Shown: in pieces, positions 45,172 to 54,406 of the stretch
How positions within the stretch are numbered: position 1 is the stretch's first letter
Layout: each line of letters starts with the position of its first letter
From: Leisingera sp. ANG-M1
GTDB lineage: Bacteria > Pseudomonadota > Alphaproteobacteria > Rhodobacterales > Rhodobacteraceae
Assembly (NCBI RefSeq): GCF_000813745.1
Contig: NZ_JWLC01000008.1
Span: 1-64,000 of the forward strand
Reading direction: 5' to 3'
DNA: 64,000 nt
Made by a program: the position numbers and the translations under genes
The notes under the pieces: generated by a model
What the model was told of the DNA's origin: nothing
The model's input: only the letters and a program-made list of their open reading frames with translations
Databases searched by the model: none

Positions 45172-45200
45172 AGCCGTCTTGCAAATAGGGCAGCCAGGCT

Positions 45201-45232
45201 GACCAAATGTTTCGCACGCGAAACATTTGGTC
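45201..45232. repeat. Perfect 15-bp palindrome with 2-bp centre
   Basis: GACCAAATGTTTCGC at 45201-45215 pairs with its exact complement at 45218-45232 over AC. It lies between the convergent ABC-F and sugar acetyltransferase genes. It may be a bidirectional terminator or a REP-type repeat. Confidence 0.85.
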
Positions 45233-45315
45233 AAAGATATTGCCGTAAATATTTGTAAGTTATCAGGAAAACCTAACTGAAGGTAACCGCGCAGTGCGCT
45301 GGTGCCAGCGCCGGC

Positions 45316-45870
45316 TTACCGGTCCGGGAGGCGGGCTGGATTGCCGGTTACGGTTGCTCCGGCTGGAACGTCTTTGGTCACCACAGCGCCTGCTCCGACG
45401 ATGGCACCGTCGCCGATAGTGACGCCGGGCATCAGGATGGCAGCGCCGCCGATCCAGACATCCTGGCCCAGGGTGACAGGATAGGCGATTTCCAGTCCCC
45501 GAGCCCGCAGTGCCCTGTCCTTGTGGTGCTGCGCGCAGTAGATCTGCACATTCGGACCCAGCATGCTGCCGTCACCGATGGTGACAGATGCCGTGTCGAG
45601 AATTGTGCAGCCCGCGTTCAGATAGACGTTGCGGCCGAGGCGGATGTTGATGCCGTAAGCGCAGTGGAAAGGCGCCTCGACCATGCAGTTTCCACCGTGG
45701 GCGGCAAAGAGAGCCGCCAGGGCAGGGCTGAGGTTTTCCGCCGGGTCAGGAGGCGCCATATTGTGCTGGTGCACCGCAACCCGCGCCTGGTGGCGCAACG
45801 CTGCCAGTTCGCTGTCAAGGCAACAGTACCATTCGCCTGCCTGCATTTTCTGCCGTTCGGTTTTGGTCAT
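45316..45870 (-). CDS. Maa/NodL-type sugar O-acetyltransferase
   Basis: The 184-residue enzyme transfers acetyl from acetyl-CoA to a sugar. The N-terminal Mac domain ([20 protein letters not shown]) is followed by a left-handed beta-helix with hexapeptide repeats ([27 protein letters not shown], then [22 protein letters not shown]) and the catalytic histidine in CAQHHKD. The ATG at 45870 follows AGGAGG. A longer reading frame upstream overlaps the intergenic repeat and is not used. Confidence 0.88.
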   Translation of the reverse strand: MTKTERQKMQAGEWYCCLDSELAALRHQARVAVHQHNMAPPDPAENLSPALAALFAAHGGNCMVEAPFHCAYGINIRLGRNVYLNAGCTILDTASVTIGDGSMLGPNVQIYCAQHHKDRALRARGLEIAYPVTLGQDVWIGGAAILMPGVTIGDGAIVGAGAVVTKDVPAGATVTGNPARLPDR

Positions 45871-45927
45871 CGGGGCCTCCTGGTCAGGAGTGAAGGGATG
45901 GCTGGCGGGATTGTCAATTGCCAGGAA

Positions 45928-46137
45928 CTCCCGCGCCCGCAGGCGTCTTGGCTGCGCCAAGGCGCCTTTGTACGGCCTTGGGCCGGGCGCCGCTGCGCGG
46001 CGCTGAGGGATTGCTGAGAAGCGCTTCAGGGGCAGGTATGCCCTGAAGGCACTTGTCCGAGTGTGTGCTGCTGGTTGCGCGTCAAGGGTGAACCGTGCTG
46101 CGCACGGCGGCTGCGCCGCCCTTGACCCGCAACCAGC
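45928..46137 (+). repeat. Structured intergenic repeat, copy 1 of 3
   Basis: This is one of three related sequences of about 210 bp in the window, all on the plus strand and between genes. It starts CTCCCGCGCCCGCAGGCG and contains a 12-bp stem (45941-45952 with 45956-45967), a GCGCCGC-TGC-GCGGCGC stem, an 8-bp stem 46024-46031 with 46041-46048, and a final three-way structure closed by GTCAAGGG with CCCTTGAC. In this copy the closing stem extends by CTGGTTGCG and CGCAACCAG. Confidence 0.85.
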
Positions 46138-46146
46138 GGAAGGGGA

Positions 46147-46902
46147 TCACCGCATGCGGAGTGCACCGTCGATGCGGATGACCTCGCCGTTCAGGTAGCC
46201 CATCTCGACGATGAAGCCGGCCAGGCGGCCGTATTCGCGCGGATCGCCCAGGCGGGCCGGGTTGGGGACATCGGCGGCGAGCTGCTGCTGCACCTCTTCC
46301 GGAAGGCCGGCCAGCATCGGGGTCATGAAGATGCCGGGGGCGATGGTCATCACCCGGATGCCGGAGGAAGCAAGATCGCGCGCCATCGGCAGGCACATGC
46401 CGGCAACGCCGCCCTTGGAAGCCGCATAGGCGGCCTGGCCCTTTTGCCCGTCGAAGGCTGCAATGGAGGCCGTGTTGATGATCACGCCGCGGGCGCCGTC
46501 GTCTTCGGGGGTGTTCTTGGCGATTTCCACGGCTGCGAGGCGGGCGACGTTGAAAGTGCCGACCAGGTTGATGTCGATGGTGCGCTTGTAGGCGTCGAGC
46601 GGATGGGGGCCGTCCTTGCCCACGGTTTTGGCGCCGATGGCGATGCCTGCGCAGTTCACACAGGCGGTGATTCTGCCCATTTTCGCGGCCGCATGGGTGA
46701 TAGCGGCAGCGACCGAGTCTTCGCTGGTCACATCGGTCTGGGCAAAATGCCCGCCGATCTCTTGCGCTACCGAGGCGCCGCGGTCAGCGTCGCGGTCCAG
46801 GATCGTCACTTGGGCGCCTTGTTCCGCAAAGTAGCGGGCGGTGGCTTCGCCAAGGCCGGAGGCGCCGCCGGTGATTACGGCAGCTGTGTCTGCAAGTTTC
46901 AT
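46147..46902 (-). CDS. Short-chain dehydrogenase, 3-hydroxyacyl-CoA dehydrogenase-like
   Basis: The 251-residue SDR has [12 protein letters not shown] (NAD binding), the D of ILDRDADRG for NAD preference, and the Ser-Tyr-Lys set: NTASIAAF and YAASKGG. The closest match in style is the type II 3-hydroxyacyl-CoA dehydrogenase (HSD17B10-like), which acts in fatty-acid or isoleucine breakdown. A perfect palindrome at 46922-46943 sits just upstream of its ATG, so a repressor of TetR type probably controls it. Confidence 0.88.
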   Translation of the reverse strand: MKLADTAAVITGGASGLGEATARYFAEQGAQVTILDRDADRGASVAQEIGGHFAQTDVTSEDSVAAAITHAAAKMGRITACVNCAGIAIGAKTVGKDGPHPLDAYKRTIDINLVGTFNVARLAAVEIAKNTPEDDGARGVIINTASIAAFDGQKGQAAYAASKGGVAGMCLPMARDLASSGIRVMTIAPGIFMTPMLAGLPEEVQQQLAADVPNPARLGDPREYGRLAGFIVEMGYLNGEVIRIDGALRMR

Positions 46903-46921
46903 GAGCGGGGCTCCTCCCGGT

Positions 46922-46943
46922 TATATGAACATGTGTTCATATA
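46922..46943. promoter_or_regulatory. Palindromic operator upstream of the SDR gene
   Basis: TATATGAACA at 46922-46931 is matched by its exact reverse complement at 46934-46943 with two bases between. It starts 20 bases upstream of the minus-strand ATG, where a repressor would cover the promoter. The size and symmetry are typical for TetR-family proteins. Confidence 0.7.
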
Positions 46944-46990
46944 ATGCGGGCGGGCGGCGCCTGTCCAGCGGGACGGGGCGTCGCGGCCGA

Positions 46991-47920
46991 TCAGGCGGGC
47001 GCCATCAGCTTGCTGTCCAGCGCCGCCAGGGGCCGCAGCAGGCGGCCGAGCGGCGGCCAGTAGCCCCAGGTGCCGCCCAGGCGGTGGAGCTGCGCGCCGG
47101 TGCCGAGTTTGAAGCGGGCGAGGCCGGGGGCGTCCTCGGTATTGACCAAGCCAAGATCAAGCCGGGTGATGCCCTTGGCCGCGAGCCAGGACATGGCCTC
47201 CCACATCAGCAGGTTATGGGCGCTGAGCTGTTTGCCGCGGGCAGTGGCATGGGCGATGTGGTAAGTGGCGCCCTGGCCATGTGTGAGGATCAGGATGGCG
47301 GCCGCAGGGTCCCTGCCGTCGAAGGCCTGGAACAGTTTGGCCTGGCCCTTGTTCTCCCGGGCATAAGCCAGGGTCAGAGCGAGCGGCCAGCTGCGGTAGC
47401 CGCGGCTGGTCTGCTGCCGGGCATCGGCCTGGAACAGCCAATGGCCGGGGTCGTTGGGCAGGTTCTGACGTGTCAGGCGCAGGTTCTGCGCTGCGCCATG
47501 TTTCAGCCGGTTGCGCCATTTCTGATGCAGCGCGGCACGGCGCTGGTCCAGGCCCGGGGTGAGATCCAGCATCGCCACCGATGCCGGGCTCATCAGCGGA
47601 ACGGCGCCGCAACGGGCAAGCTCCGGCGCAGGCGTCTCCGGCGACAGAATCACCGGCGTGCGGCGCAGGCCCTTTTCCTGCAGCAGTTCCAGCAGGCGCA
47701 GCGGTTTGCTGATGGGCGCGCGGTTGACCATTGCCGCGGTGAAGCCGCCGGCAAAGCGGCGCTGCAGCACAACCGTGTCCTTCAGAGCGTCCAGCAGAAG
47801 CGGTTTCTGCCCGCAGGCCTGAAGGGCACGGGTGAACTCCGGCGTTTGCTGCAGGGCGCGGGGCGGTTCGGTGCTGCTGGCAGGGCGGGGCATGGCATCG
47901 GCGGGGGTGAGATCGAACAT
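46991..47920 (-). CDS. GNAT/FemAB-like acyltransferase
   Basis: The 309-residue protein has a C-terminal double-GNAT-type region with HKW-NRLKHG, AKLFQAFDGRDPAAAILILTHG, then AHNLLMWEAMSWLAAKGITRLDLGLVNTED, which resembles FemAB or BioF2-like acyltransferases. The substrate is unknown. The ATG at 47920 is preferred; the open frame to 48196 runs through the intergenic repeat. It is divergent from a 45-residue membrane protein gene. Confidence 0.78.
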   Translation of the reverse strand: MFDLTPADAMPRPASSTEPPRALQQTPEFTRALQACGQKPLLLDALKDTVVLQRRFAGGFTAAMVNRAPISKPLRLLELLQEKGLRRTPVILSPETPAPELARCGAVPLMSPASVAMLDLTPGLDQRRAALHQKWRNRLKHGAAQNLRLTRQNLPNDPGHWLFQADARQQTSRGYRSWPLALTLAYARENKGQAKLFQAFDGRDPAAAILILTHGQGATYHIAHATARGKQLSAHNLLMWEAMSWLAAKGITRLDLGLVNTEDAPGLARFKLGTGAQLHRLGGTWGYWPPLGRLLRPLAALDSKLMAPA

Positions 47921-47965
47921 GGTCCTATTTACGGACTGGAAACCTAAATGGCGGTTAATGGGGGT

Positions 47966-48103
47966 ATGAAAAAATCGATTCAAATTATGGGGCAATCTGC
48001 CCCGGCACCGCGGATGACCAAGGCAGCGGCGCTGCTGGCTGCGGTTGGGCTGTCGGTGCCGGTGTTTGTACTGCTGACACTGCTGGACGTGCTGCTGTTC
48101 TGA
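47966..48103 (+). CDS. Small single-helix membrane protein, 45 residues
   Basis: The frame from ATG 47966 to TGA 48101-48103 codes for a basic N-terminus (MKKSIQIMGQ) and one long hydrophobic helix (AALLAAVGLSVPVFVLLTLL) ending DVLLF. GGGGGT just upstream is a plausible binding site. It lies between the FemAB-like gene (divergent) and copy 2 of the intergenic repeat. No function is known. Confidence 0.6.
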   Translation: MKKSIQIMGQSAPAPRMTKAAALLAAVGLSVPVFVLLTLLDVLLF

Positions 48104-48118
48104 GGCACGGCAGGGAAG

Positions 48119-48330
48119 CTCCCGCGCCCGCAGGCGCATTGGCGGTGCCAATGCACCTTTATGCGGCCTTGGGCCGGGCGCCGCTGCGCGGCGCAAGGCT
48201 TAGCTGAGAAGCGCTTAAGGGCCGGTTTGCCCTTAAGGCGCCATTTCAAGTGCTAACCGGCTTTCCCTGCCTCAAGGGTAAACCGTGCTGCGCACGGCCG
48301 CAGATGCGGCCCTTGACCCAGGGCCAGCCT
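48119..48330 (+). repeat. Structured intergenic repeat, copy 2 of 3
   Basis: It begins CTCCCGCGCCCGCAGGCG like copy 1. The first stem is AGGCGCATTGGC at 48132-48143 with its partner at 48147-48158, the second GCGCCGC-TGC-GCGGCGC, the third CTTAAGGGC at 48214-48222 with GCCCTTAAG at 48229-48237, and the closing stem TCAAGGG with CCCTTGA. It fills most of the 341-base gap between the 45-residue protein gene and tyrS. Confidence 0.85.
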
Positions 48331-48444
48331 GATTGGCCTAACCATGAAGCTTCATCTTCGATGCAGCTGGAATGGGCGGGAGCCATCGCTGGAAAAAGAA
48401 AGAGGAGCGCGGGGGCTCCTCATTACCCTTTCCTGTCTGATGGA

Positions 48445-49701
48445 TCAGCCGTCCAGCCGCACCAGCGCGTGGCGTTTCTTGCCTGCGCTCAGCTTGATCG
48501 GCGAGGACAGAGCACCTGCGTCGATCATCAGGCCTGCGTCGGTCAGCGGCTGGTCGTCGATCCTGGCGCCGTTTTCGCTGATCAGGCGCTTGGCGTCCTT
48601 GCCGGATTTCGCGAGGCCGGACTTCACGATCAGCTGGACAATCGAGATGCCGTCGCCCAGGTCGGCAGGCGTGAGGCTGAGGGTCGGGAGGTCGTCGCCG
48701 ACGCCGCCTTTCTCGAAGACTTCGCGCGCGGTGGCTTCGGCCGCTGCCGCCGCATCTGCACCGTGCAGCAGCTTGGTCACCTCATTGGCGAGGATCACTT
48801 TGCCTTCGTTGATCTCAGACCCCTGCAGGGCGCCAATGCGCTCGCATTCCTCGACCGGCAGCTCGGTGTAGAGCTTCAGGAAACGGCCCACGTCGGCATC
48901 AGTAGTGTTGCGCCAGAACTGCCAGAATTCATAAGGGCTGCGCATTTCGGCGTTGAGCCAGACCGCGCCGTCCTGGGATTTGCCCATCTTCTTGCCGTCC
49001 GAGGTGGTCAGCAGCGGCGAAGTGAGGCCGTAAATCTCATTCTCCAGCACCCGGCGGGTCAGGTCGATGCCGTTGACGATATTGCCCCATTGGTCCGAGC
49101 CGCCCATCTGCAGGATGCAGCCGTAGCGGCGGTTCAGCTCCAGGAAGTCATAGGCCTGCAGGATCATGTAGTTGAATTCAAGGAACGACAGCGACTGCTC
49201 GCGGTCGAGGCGCGATTTCACGCTCTCAAACGACAGCATCCGGTTGACCGAGAAATGGCGGCCGATGTCGCGCAGGAATTCCAGGTAGTTCAGCCCGTCC
49301 AGCCATTCGGCGTTATTGAGCATCAGCGCCTTGTTTGGCGCGTCGGTGTCATAGTCGATATAGGCCGAGAACACCTTCTTGATGCCTGCGATATTGTCGT
49401 TGATCGCGGCTTCGTCCAGCAGCGGGCGTTCGTCGGCGCGGAAGGAGGGGTCGCCCACCTTGGTGGTGCCGCCGCCCATCAGGGTGATCGGCTGGTGGCC
49501 TGTCTTCTGGAACCAGCGCAGCATCATGATCTGGATCAGCGAGCCGACGTGCAGCGATTTCGCTGTTGCGTCAAAGCCGATATAGGCCGGGCGCACACCT
49601 TGCAGCAGAGCCTCGTCCAGGCCCTGATAATCGGTGCAGTCCGCGAGGAACCCGCGTTCCATCATGACTGCGACGAAATCCGATTTCGGTGTGTAGGTCA
49701 T
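48445..49701 (-). CDS. tyrS: Tyrosyl-tRNA synthetase
   Basis: The enzyme charges tRNA-Tyr. At 418 residues it matches the TyrRS type I length. The HIGH-like motif is [16 protein letters not shown] near residue 40, and KMSKS appears as KKMGKSQDG near 234. The C-terminal S4 RNA-binding domain ([21 protein letters not shown]) is complete. The ATG at 49701 begins MTYTPKSDF; the open frame to 49731 adds ten unconserved residues. Confidence 0.96.
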   Translation of the reverse strand: MTYTPKSDFVAVMMERGFLADCTDYQGLDEALLQGVRPAYIGFDATAKSLHVGSLIQIMMLRWFQKTGHQPITLMGGGTTKVGDPSFRADERPLLDEAAINDNIAGIKKVFSAYIDYDTDAPNKALMLNNAEWLDGLNYLEFLRDIGRHFSVNRMLSFESVKSRLDREQSLSFLEFNYMILQAYDFLELNRRYGCILQMGGSDQWGNIVNGIDLTRRVLENEIYGLTSPLLTTSDGKKMGKSQDGAVWLNAEMRSPYEFWQFWRNTTDADVGRFLKLYTELPVEECERIGALQGSEINEGKVILANEVTKLLHGADAAAAAEATAREVFEKGGVGDDLPTLSLTPADLGDGISIVQLIVKSGLAKSGKDAKRLISENGARIDDQPLTDAGLMIDAGALSSPIKLSAGKKRHALVRLDG

Positions 49702-49844
49702 AACATGCCTCGGTCTATGGTTTTGCACCATGCCCTATAAATCGCATTGGCGCCGGTTGGAACCTGTTTTCCCGGCAAAATATGCGCGGTAACATGGCGG
49801 GCGAACGGGCGGGACAGCCCGGCAAATGTGCGATGAGGGTGGAA

Positions 49845-50966
49845 ATGAGCAGAGCCATTGCAAAAACCGGGCCGGTGCGGGCGCTTGGCGCGATGAGCGG
49901 CACCTCGCTGGACGGTGTGGATGCGGCGGTGGTGGTGACCGATGGGGAGCGCATCAGCGGGTTCGGGGAGAGCAGATACCGCGAGTATTCGGTGCGGGAG
50001 CGCAGTGTTTTGCGCGCCGGGCTGGGCAATTGGACCGGACCCGAGGTGGAGGCTGCAGCTGAGGTCTGCGACGCGGCCCATGCGGCAGCGCTGACGGAAT
50101 TCACAGACGTGGAGATCGTCGGGTTTCACGGTCAGACCCTGGCTCACGCGCCGCGGTTGCAGGGCACATTGCAGGTCGGCGACGGGGCGGCTTTGGCGGA
50201 ACGCCTGGGCAAGCCTGTGGTCTGGGATTTCCGCTCTGATGATGTGGCGATGGGCGGCGAGGGCGCGCCGCTGGCGCCGTTCTTTCACTTTGCCTGTGCG
50301 AAATACATCGGCGCTGAGAAGCCGCTGTGCTTTCTGAATCTCGGCGGCGTCGGCAATATCACCTATGTTGATCCGCGCTTTGACCGGCCCGAGGAGCCGG
50401 GCGCGCTGCTGGCGTTTGACACGGGCCCGGCCAATGCGCCGGTCAATGATCTGGTGCAGGAGCGGCTGGGCATTCCCTGGGACGCGGATGGCAAGGTGGC
50501 AATGTCCGGCACTGTGGAGACTGGTGCGCTGGAGCTGTTCCTGGCCGAGCCCTATTTCTCAAGAATACCGCCCAAGTCGCTGGACCGGAATGATTTTGCC
50601 GAGATGGTCACCCTGGTGCGCGAGCTGAGCGATGCCGATGCCGCCGCGACACTGACGGCGATGTGCGCAGCGTCCGTCGCGCAGGGCATGCAGCATTGCC
50701 CGGAGCCGCCGGAGATGGTGCTGGCCACCGGCGGCGGGCGGCGCAATCCGGTGCTGATGGAGATGCTGCGGGTTTCGCTCGACTGCCCGGTGAAACCCGT
50801 TGAGGAGGCAGGCCTCGACGGCGACATGCTGGAGGCGCAGGCCTTTGCCCATCTTGCGGTGCGGGTGGCGCGCGGGATGCCGACCTCGGCGCCTGGGACT
50901 ACGGGAGTCAGCGCCTGTGTCGGCGGCGGGGTGGTGAGCGTGCCTAGAGCAGAGGCAGGGGATTAA
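49845..50966 (+). CDS. anmK: Anhydro-N-acetylmuramic acid kinase
   Basis: AnmK phosphorylates and opens 1,6-anhydro-MurNAc in peptidoglycan recycling, turning it into MurNAc-6-P. The 373-residue ASKHA-fold kinase has [18 protein letters not shown] at the N-terminus, [10 protein letters not shown], and [11 protein letters not shown]. The start is uncertain: ATG 49845 has GAGGGTGGAA directly before it, and ATG 49833 or 49782 are also in frame. It is divergent from tyrS, the usual neighbour in Rhodobacteraceae. Confidence 0.92.
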   Translation: MSRAIAKTGPVRALGAMSGTSLDGVDAAVVVTDGERISGFGESRYREYSVRERSVLRAGLGNWTGPEVEAAAEVCDAAHAAALTEFTDVEIVGFHGQTLAHAPRLQGTLQVGDGAALAERLGKPVVWDFRSDDVAMGGEGAPLAPFFHFACAKYIGAEKPLCFLNLGGVGNITYVDPRFDRPEEPGALLAFDTGPANAPVNDLVQERLGIPWDADGKVAMSGTVETGALELFLAEPYFSRIPPKSLDRNDFAEMVTLVRELSDADAAATLTAMCAASVAQGMQHCPEPPEMVLATGGGRRNPVLMEMLRVSLDCPVKPVEEAGLDGDMLEAQAFAHLAVRVARGMPTSAPGTTGVSACVGGGVVSVPRAEAGD

Positions 50967-51400
50967 GGCCGTTGCCGTGCGGCCGGGCAGGCGCTGATGG
51001 CAATGCCTGCTCTGACAGAGCAGCAGGCTTATGAAACCTGGCAAGTCCGGCAGGCGGTCCGCGCTGATATGCCTGCAGAGGCTTGGTTGCACCGCTGGCA
51101 GGGACCGCAACGGTTGAAGCGGGCGAGGAAAGGCCGGCCGTTATAGGGTGGGCGCATTCAGGGCAGAATGATCCATGGCCTGGGCACGTCAGGACCGCAC
51201 GCGCACCAGGCGGCCGTCAAGGGCGGTGGCCCGTTTTGCAGCACAGGCTGCCGCTGCTCCTATTTGAGAGCGCCAAACCTGAAGGCCCTGCTGCTTCGGA
51301 TCGGGCTGCAAGGCATGCTGTGGCGGCGGCTTTACAAATGCGGCGGGCTTGATGCGCGCAGACATGGCCAGCAACTGAAACCGCCGCAATTGGGCTGTCC
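50967..51400. other. 434-bp region without a supported gene
   Basis: Short open frames exist on both strands, but none has a sound binding site or a recognisable protein. Several short GC-rich inverted repeats are present, such as CTGCTCTGACAGAGCAG at 51008-51024. It separates the anmK end from the cupin end, which are convergent, so no promoter is needed here. Confidence 0.6.
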
Positions 51401-51820
51401 TCAGCCGCGCGGAATGTCGAAACCGGGCGCAGCCAGCTCAAAACCCTCGAATTGAAAGCCGGGGGAGACGGTGCAGCTGACCAGCGTATATTCACCTGTG
51501 GTGCGGGCTGCCTGCCAGTGGCCTTCCGGCACGATCAGCTGCGGTGCGCCCTTGGTCAGGTCCGGGGTCAGCAGGTGATCCTCCGCCGGGCCCTCATCGG
51601 TTGCCGCCATAGACAGAACCAGCGGCGCACCTGCATGGTAAAGCCAGATTTCGCTGGCATCGACGCGGTGCCAATGGCTGCTCTCGCCTTCCTTTAAAAG
51701 GAAGTAAATACAGGTGCCTGCGGGGCGGCCTTCATTCGATGCGCGCCAGGTCTCCTTGTACCAGCCGCCCTCGGGGTGCTGCTGCAGGCCCAAATGGTCA
51801 ATGATCTGATCCGCGTTCAT
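51401..51820 (-). CDS. Cupin-like protein (DUF985 family)
   Basis: The 139-residue protein is a single cupin of the DUF985 (Cupin_5) family: [16 protein letters not shown], then [32 protein letters not shown], with a histidine pair and glutamate in place for metal binding, and [10 protein letters not shown]. Family members may be sugar or nucleotide isomerase-like, but function is unproven. The ATG at 51820 follows GGGAGAG. It is divergent from selO. Confidence 0.87.
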   Translation of the reverse strand: MNADQIIDHLGLQQHPEGGWYKETWRASNEGRPAGTCIYFLLKEGESSHWHRVDASEIWLYHAGAPLVLSMAATDEGPAEDHLLTPDLTKGAPQLIVPEGHWQAARTTGEYTLVSCTVSPGFQFEGFELAAPGFDIPRG

Positions 51821-51878
51821 CGCTGCTCTCCCTGATTTTGGCGCTGGTAAATCCATATCCTGCGCATATGTTTGGGCC

Positions 51879-53297
51879 ATGACACTCACGATCCCCTTTG
51901 ACAATACTTACGCTGCCCTGCCGGACGGCTTCTACAGCAAACTGCCGCCGCAGCCGGTGAAGGCGCCGGAACTTGTGGCCTTCAACGAGGATCTGGCGCG
52001 GGTTTTGGGTGTATCGCCGGGCGAGGCGGAAGAGATGGCCGGGGTTTTTGGCGGCAATCATGTGCCGGAGGGGGCGGAGCCGCTGGCGCAGCTTTATTCC
52101 GGCCATCAGTTCGGTACCTACAATCCGCAGCTGGGCGACGGGCGGGCGATCTTGCTGGGTGAAACGGTGGGCACTGATGGCAAGCGGCGGGACATCCAGC
52201 TGAAGGGTTCCGGCCGCACGCCATATTCCCGCAATGGCGACGGGCGGGCCTGGCTGGGGCCGGTGCTGCGCGAATATGTGGTGAGCGAAGCGATGCATGC
52301 GCTTGGGATCCCGACCACCCGCGCTCTGGCGGCGGTGGAGACCGGGGAAACGGTCTGGCGCGAGGGCGGCATGCCCGGTGCGGTGCTGACCCGGGTGGCA
52401 TCGAGCCACCTGCGGGTGGGCACGTTTCAGATCTTTGCCGCCCGCGGCGACAAGCACAGCCTGCGGCAGCTGACGGACTATGCCATTGCCCGCCATTACC
52501 CCGGAGCTGATGGCCCAATGGGGCTTTTGCGTGCGGTGCGCGATGCGCAGTCCGAACTGATAGCTGCTTGGATGGCTGTGGGCTTCATCCATGGGGTGAT
52601 GAACACCGACAATTTCTCGATCTCGGGCGAGACCATCGACTATGGTCCTTGCGCCTTTATGGACGTTTATCATCCGCACACGGTGTTTTCGTCCATCGAC
52701 CGCGGCCGCCGCTATGCCTATGCCAACCAGCCGACGATAGCTGTCTGGAACCTGGCGCAGCTGGCAACGGCTCTGATCCAGCAGTTGGAAGACCCGGAAG
52801 CCGGCGTCGAGGAGGCAACAGAGATCGTGCATGCGATGCCGCAGCTGACTGAGGCCGCCTGGCTGACGCGGTTCCGTGCCAAGCTGGGGATCTCCTCTGC
52901 GCAAGAGGGGGATCTGGAACTGGTCACTTCTCTGCTGGGGCTGATGGCGGAGAACCAGAGCGATTTCACCAATACGTTCCGGGCGCTGGCGGATGGTACA
53001 GTGCGGGATCAATTCACCGACCCGGCGGCCTTTGACGGCTGGGCGGAAGGCTGGCAAGCGAGGCTGGAAAGTGAACTGGACCCGCCGGCAGTGATGCGCG
53101 CCGCCAACCCGGCCTTCATACCGCGCAACCACCGGATCGAAGAAATGATCGCCGCTGCCGTTGCGGGAGATTACGCGCTGTTCCACCGGCTGAATGCGGT
53201 TCTGGCCGCGCCTTATGAAGATCAGCCGGAGCATATGGAACTGCAGCGCCCGCCACTGCCGGAAGAAGTGGTGCAGGCAACCTTCTGCGGAACCTGA
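51879..53297 (+). CDS. SelO/YdiU-family protein AMP-transferase
   Basis: SelO is a pseudokinase that transfers AMP to Ser, Thr or Tyr residues of proteins, linked to redox stress. At 472 residues it is normal. Visible parts are [39 protein letters not shown] and [23 protein letters not shown] (the flipped-kinase active site with the metal-binding Asn-Asp). The end TFCGT keeps a cysteine where the selenocysteine of eukaryotic SelO lies. Confidence 0.93.
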   Translation: MTLTIPFDNTYAALPDGFYSKLPPQPVKAPELVAFNEDLARVLGVSPGEAEEMAGVFGGNHVPEGAEPLAQLYSGHQFGTYNPQLGDGRAILLGETVGTDGKRRDIQLKGSGRTPYSRNGDGRAWLGPVLREYVVSEAMHALGIPTTRALAAVETGETVWREGGMPGAVLTRVASSHLRVGTFQIFAARGDKHSLRQLTDYAIARHYPGADGPMGLLRAVRDAQSELIAAWMAVGFIHGVMNTDNFSISGETIDYGPCAFMDVYHPHTVFSSIDRGRRYAYANQPTIAVWNLAQLATALIQQLEDPEAGVEEATEIVHAMPQLTEAAWLTRFRAKLGISSAQEGDLELVTSLLGLMAENQSDFTNTFRALADGTVRDQFTDPAAFDGWAEGWQARLESELDPPAVMRAANPAFIPRNHRIEEMIAAAVAGDYALFHRLNAVLAAPYEDQPEHMELQRPPLPEEVVQATFCGT

Positions 53298-53431
53298 TCC
53301 CTCTTCTTCTTGCTGAAAATATCCTCGGGGGTGAATTGAGCTGAAAGCTCAAGAGGGGGCAGACAGCCCCCGTTCCACCTTCCTGAGGGCGAAACGGTTG
53401 TGCCAGGGCCGCTCCCGTCGCAAACTGGGGC

Positions 53432-54151
53432 ATGGGCCGGGATCCGCAGATATCACACCAGCCGCCGGGCAGCCTGCGGATTGCCAGCTACAACATCCAG
53501 AAATGCATAGGCATGGATCTGCGCCGCCGACCTGAACGCACGCTGCAGGTGCTCGAAGGCCTGTGCGCGGATATTGCGGTGCTGCAGGAAGCTGACAAAC
53601 GGCTGCCGCCGCGGCCCGCGGCGCTGCCGCTTTTTCTGGTTGAGGAAACCGGCTGGCAGGCTGCGGATCTGGGCGGAGCGGGATCGCTGGGCTGGCATGG
53701 AAACGCGGTGCTGTTCCGGGGCGGCGTGGCGTTGCGGGACAAAGGCCATATCCCGCTGCCTGGGCTGGAGCCGCGCGGCGCGGTCTGGGTGCTGCTGGAC
53801 AGCCCTTTGGGGCCGCTGAAAGTGGTCGGCGCCCATTTGGGGCTGACCGGCCGCGCCCGGCGCGAGCAGATGCATGCGCTGGCGCGGGCGGCGGAGGCGG
53901 AGGATTGTGCCGTCGTGCTGGCAGGTGATTTCAATGAATGGTCGCGCACGCCGGTGCTGGAGCATATCGCGCCGGCGCTGACTTTCCTGCCTGCAAAGGC
54001 AAGTTTCCCGGCGCTGCGGCCTCTGGGCGCCTTGGACCGTATTGCCCATTGCCGGCGGCTGAAAGCGGTGGCGCATGGGGTGCATGAGCGGCGGCCTGCG
54101 CATATCGCCTCGGACCATCTGCCGGTCTGGGCGGACTTGCAGCTGGCGTGA
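53432..54151 (+). CDS. Endonuclease/exonuclease/phosphatase-family protein
   Basis: The 239-residue protein has the EEP fold: RIASYNIQKCIGMDLRRRPE, AVLQEADKR (metal glutamate), VGAHLGLT, GDFNEWSR and the terminal SDHLPVWADL. Substrates in this family include DNA, phospholipids and phosphodiesters. There is no signal peptide. Such small EEP genes in Rhodobacteraceae often stand near a cardiolipin synthase, which is not seen here. Confidence 0.87.
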   Translation: MGRDPQISHQPPGSLRIASYNIQKCIGMDLRRRPERTLQVLEGLCADIAVLQEADKRLPPRPAALPLFLVEETGWQAADLGGAGSLGWHGNAVLFRGGVALRDKGHIPLPGLEPRGAVWVLLDSPLGPLKVVGAHLGLTGRARREQMHALARAAEAEDCAVVLAGDFNEWSRTPVLEHIAPALTFLPAKASFPALRPLGALDRIAHCRRLKAVAHGVHERRPAHIASDHLPVWADLQLA

Positions 54152-54173
54152 TGTGATGAAGAGAGGGCAGGGG

Positions 54174-54391
54174 CTCCCGCGCCCGCAGGCGGATCGGCTG
54201 CACCAATCCGCCTTTTTTGCGGCCTTGGGCGTGGCGCTGCTGCGCAGCGCGGAAGATTTTGGCTGAGAAGCGCTTGAGGAGCAGAACTGCCCCTCAAGAC
54301 GCCGGTGCAAGTGTGATGTCCGCCATCACCGCGTCAAGGGCAAGCCGCGCGTACCGCGCGGTCCCTGCGGGCCCCTTGACCCGGCGCTGCC
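54174..54391 (+). repeat. Structured intergenic repeat, copy 3 of 3
   Basis: It starts CTCCCGCGCCCGCAGGCG and lies between the convergent EEP and DEAD-box genes. Its first stem (54187-54198 with 54202-54213) keeps pairing with different bases, GGAT with ATCC. The second is GCGCTGC-TGC-GCAGCGC, and the third CTTGAGG (54273-54279) with CCTCAAG (54292-54298). The closing stem GTCAAGGG with CCCTTGAC holds two small hairpins, CCGCGCG-TAC-CGCGCGG and CCC-TGC-GGG. Confidence 0.85.
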
Positions 54392-54406
54392 GGAGAGCGC
54401 TGGTGG

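Noticed and set aside
51083-51495. Small open frames between anmK and the cupin gene
   Set aside because: They overlap each other on both strands, lack binding sites and resemble no protein.
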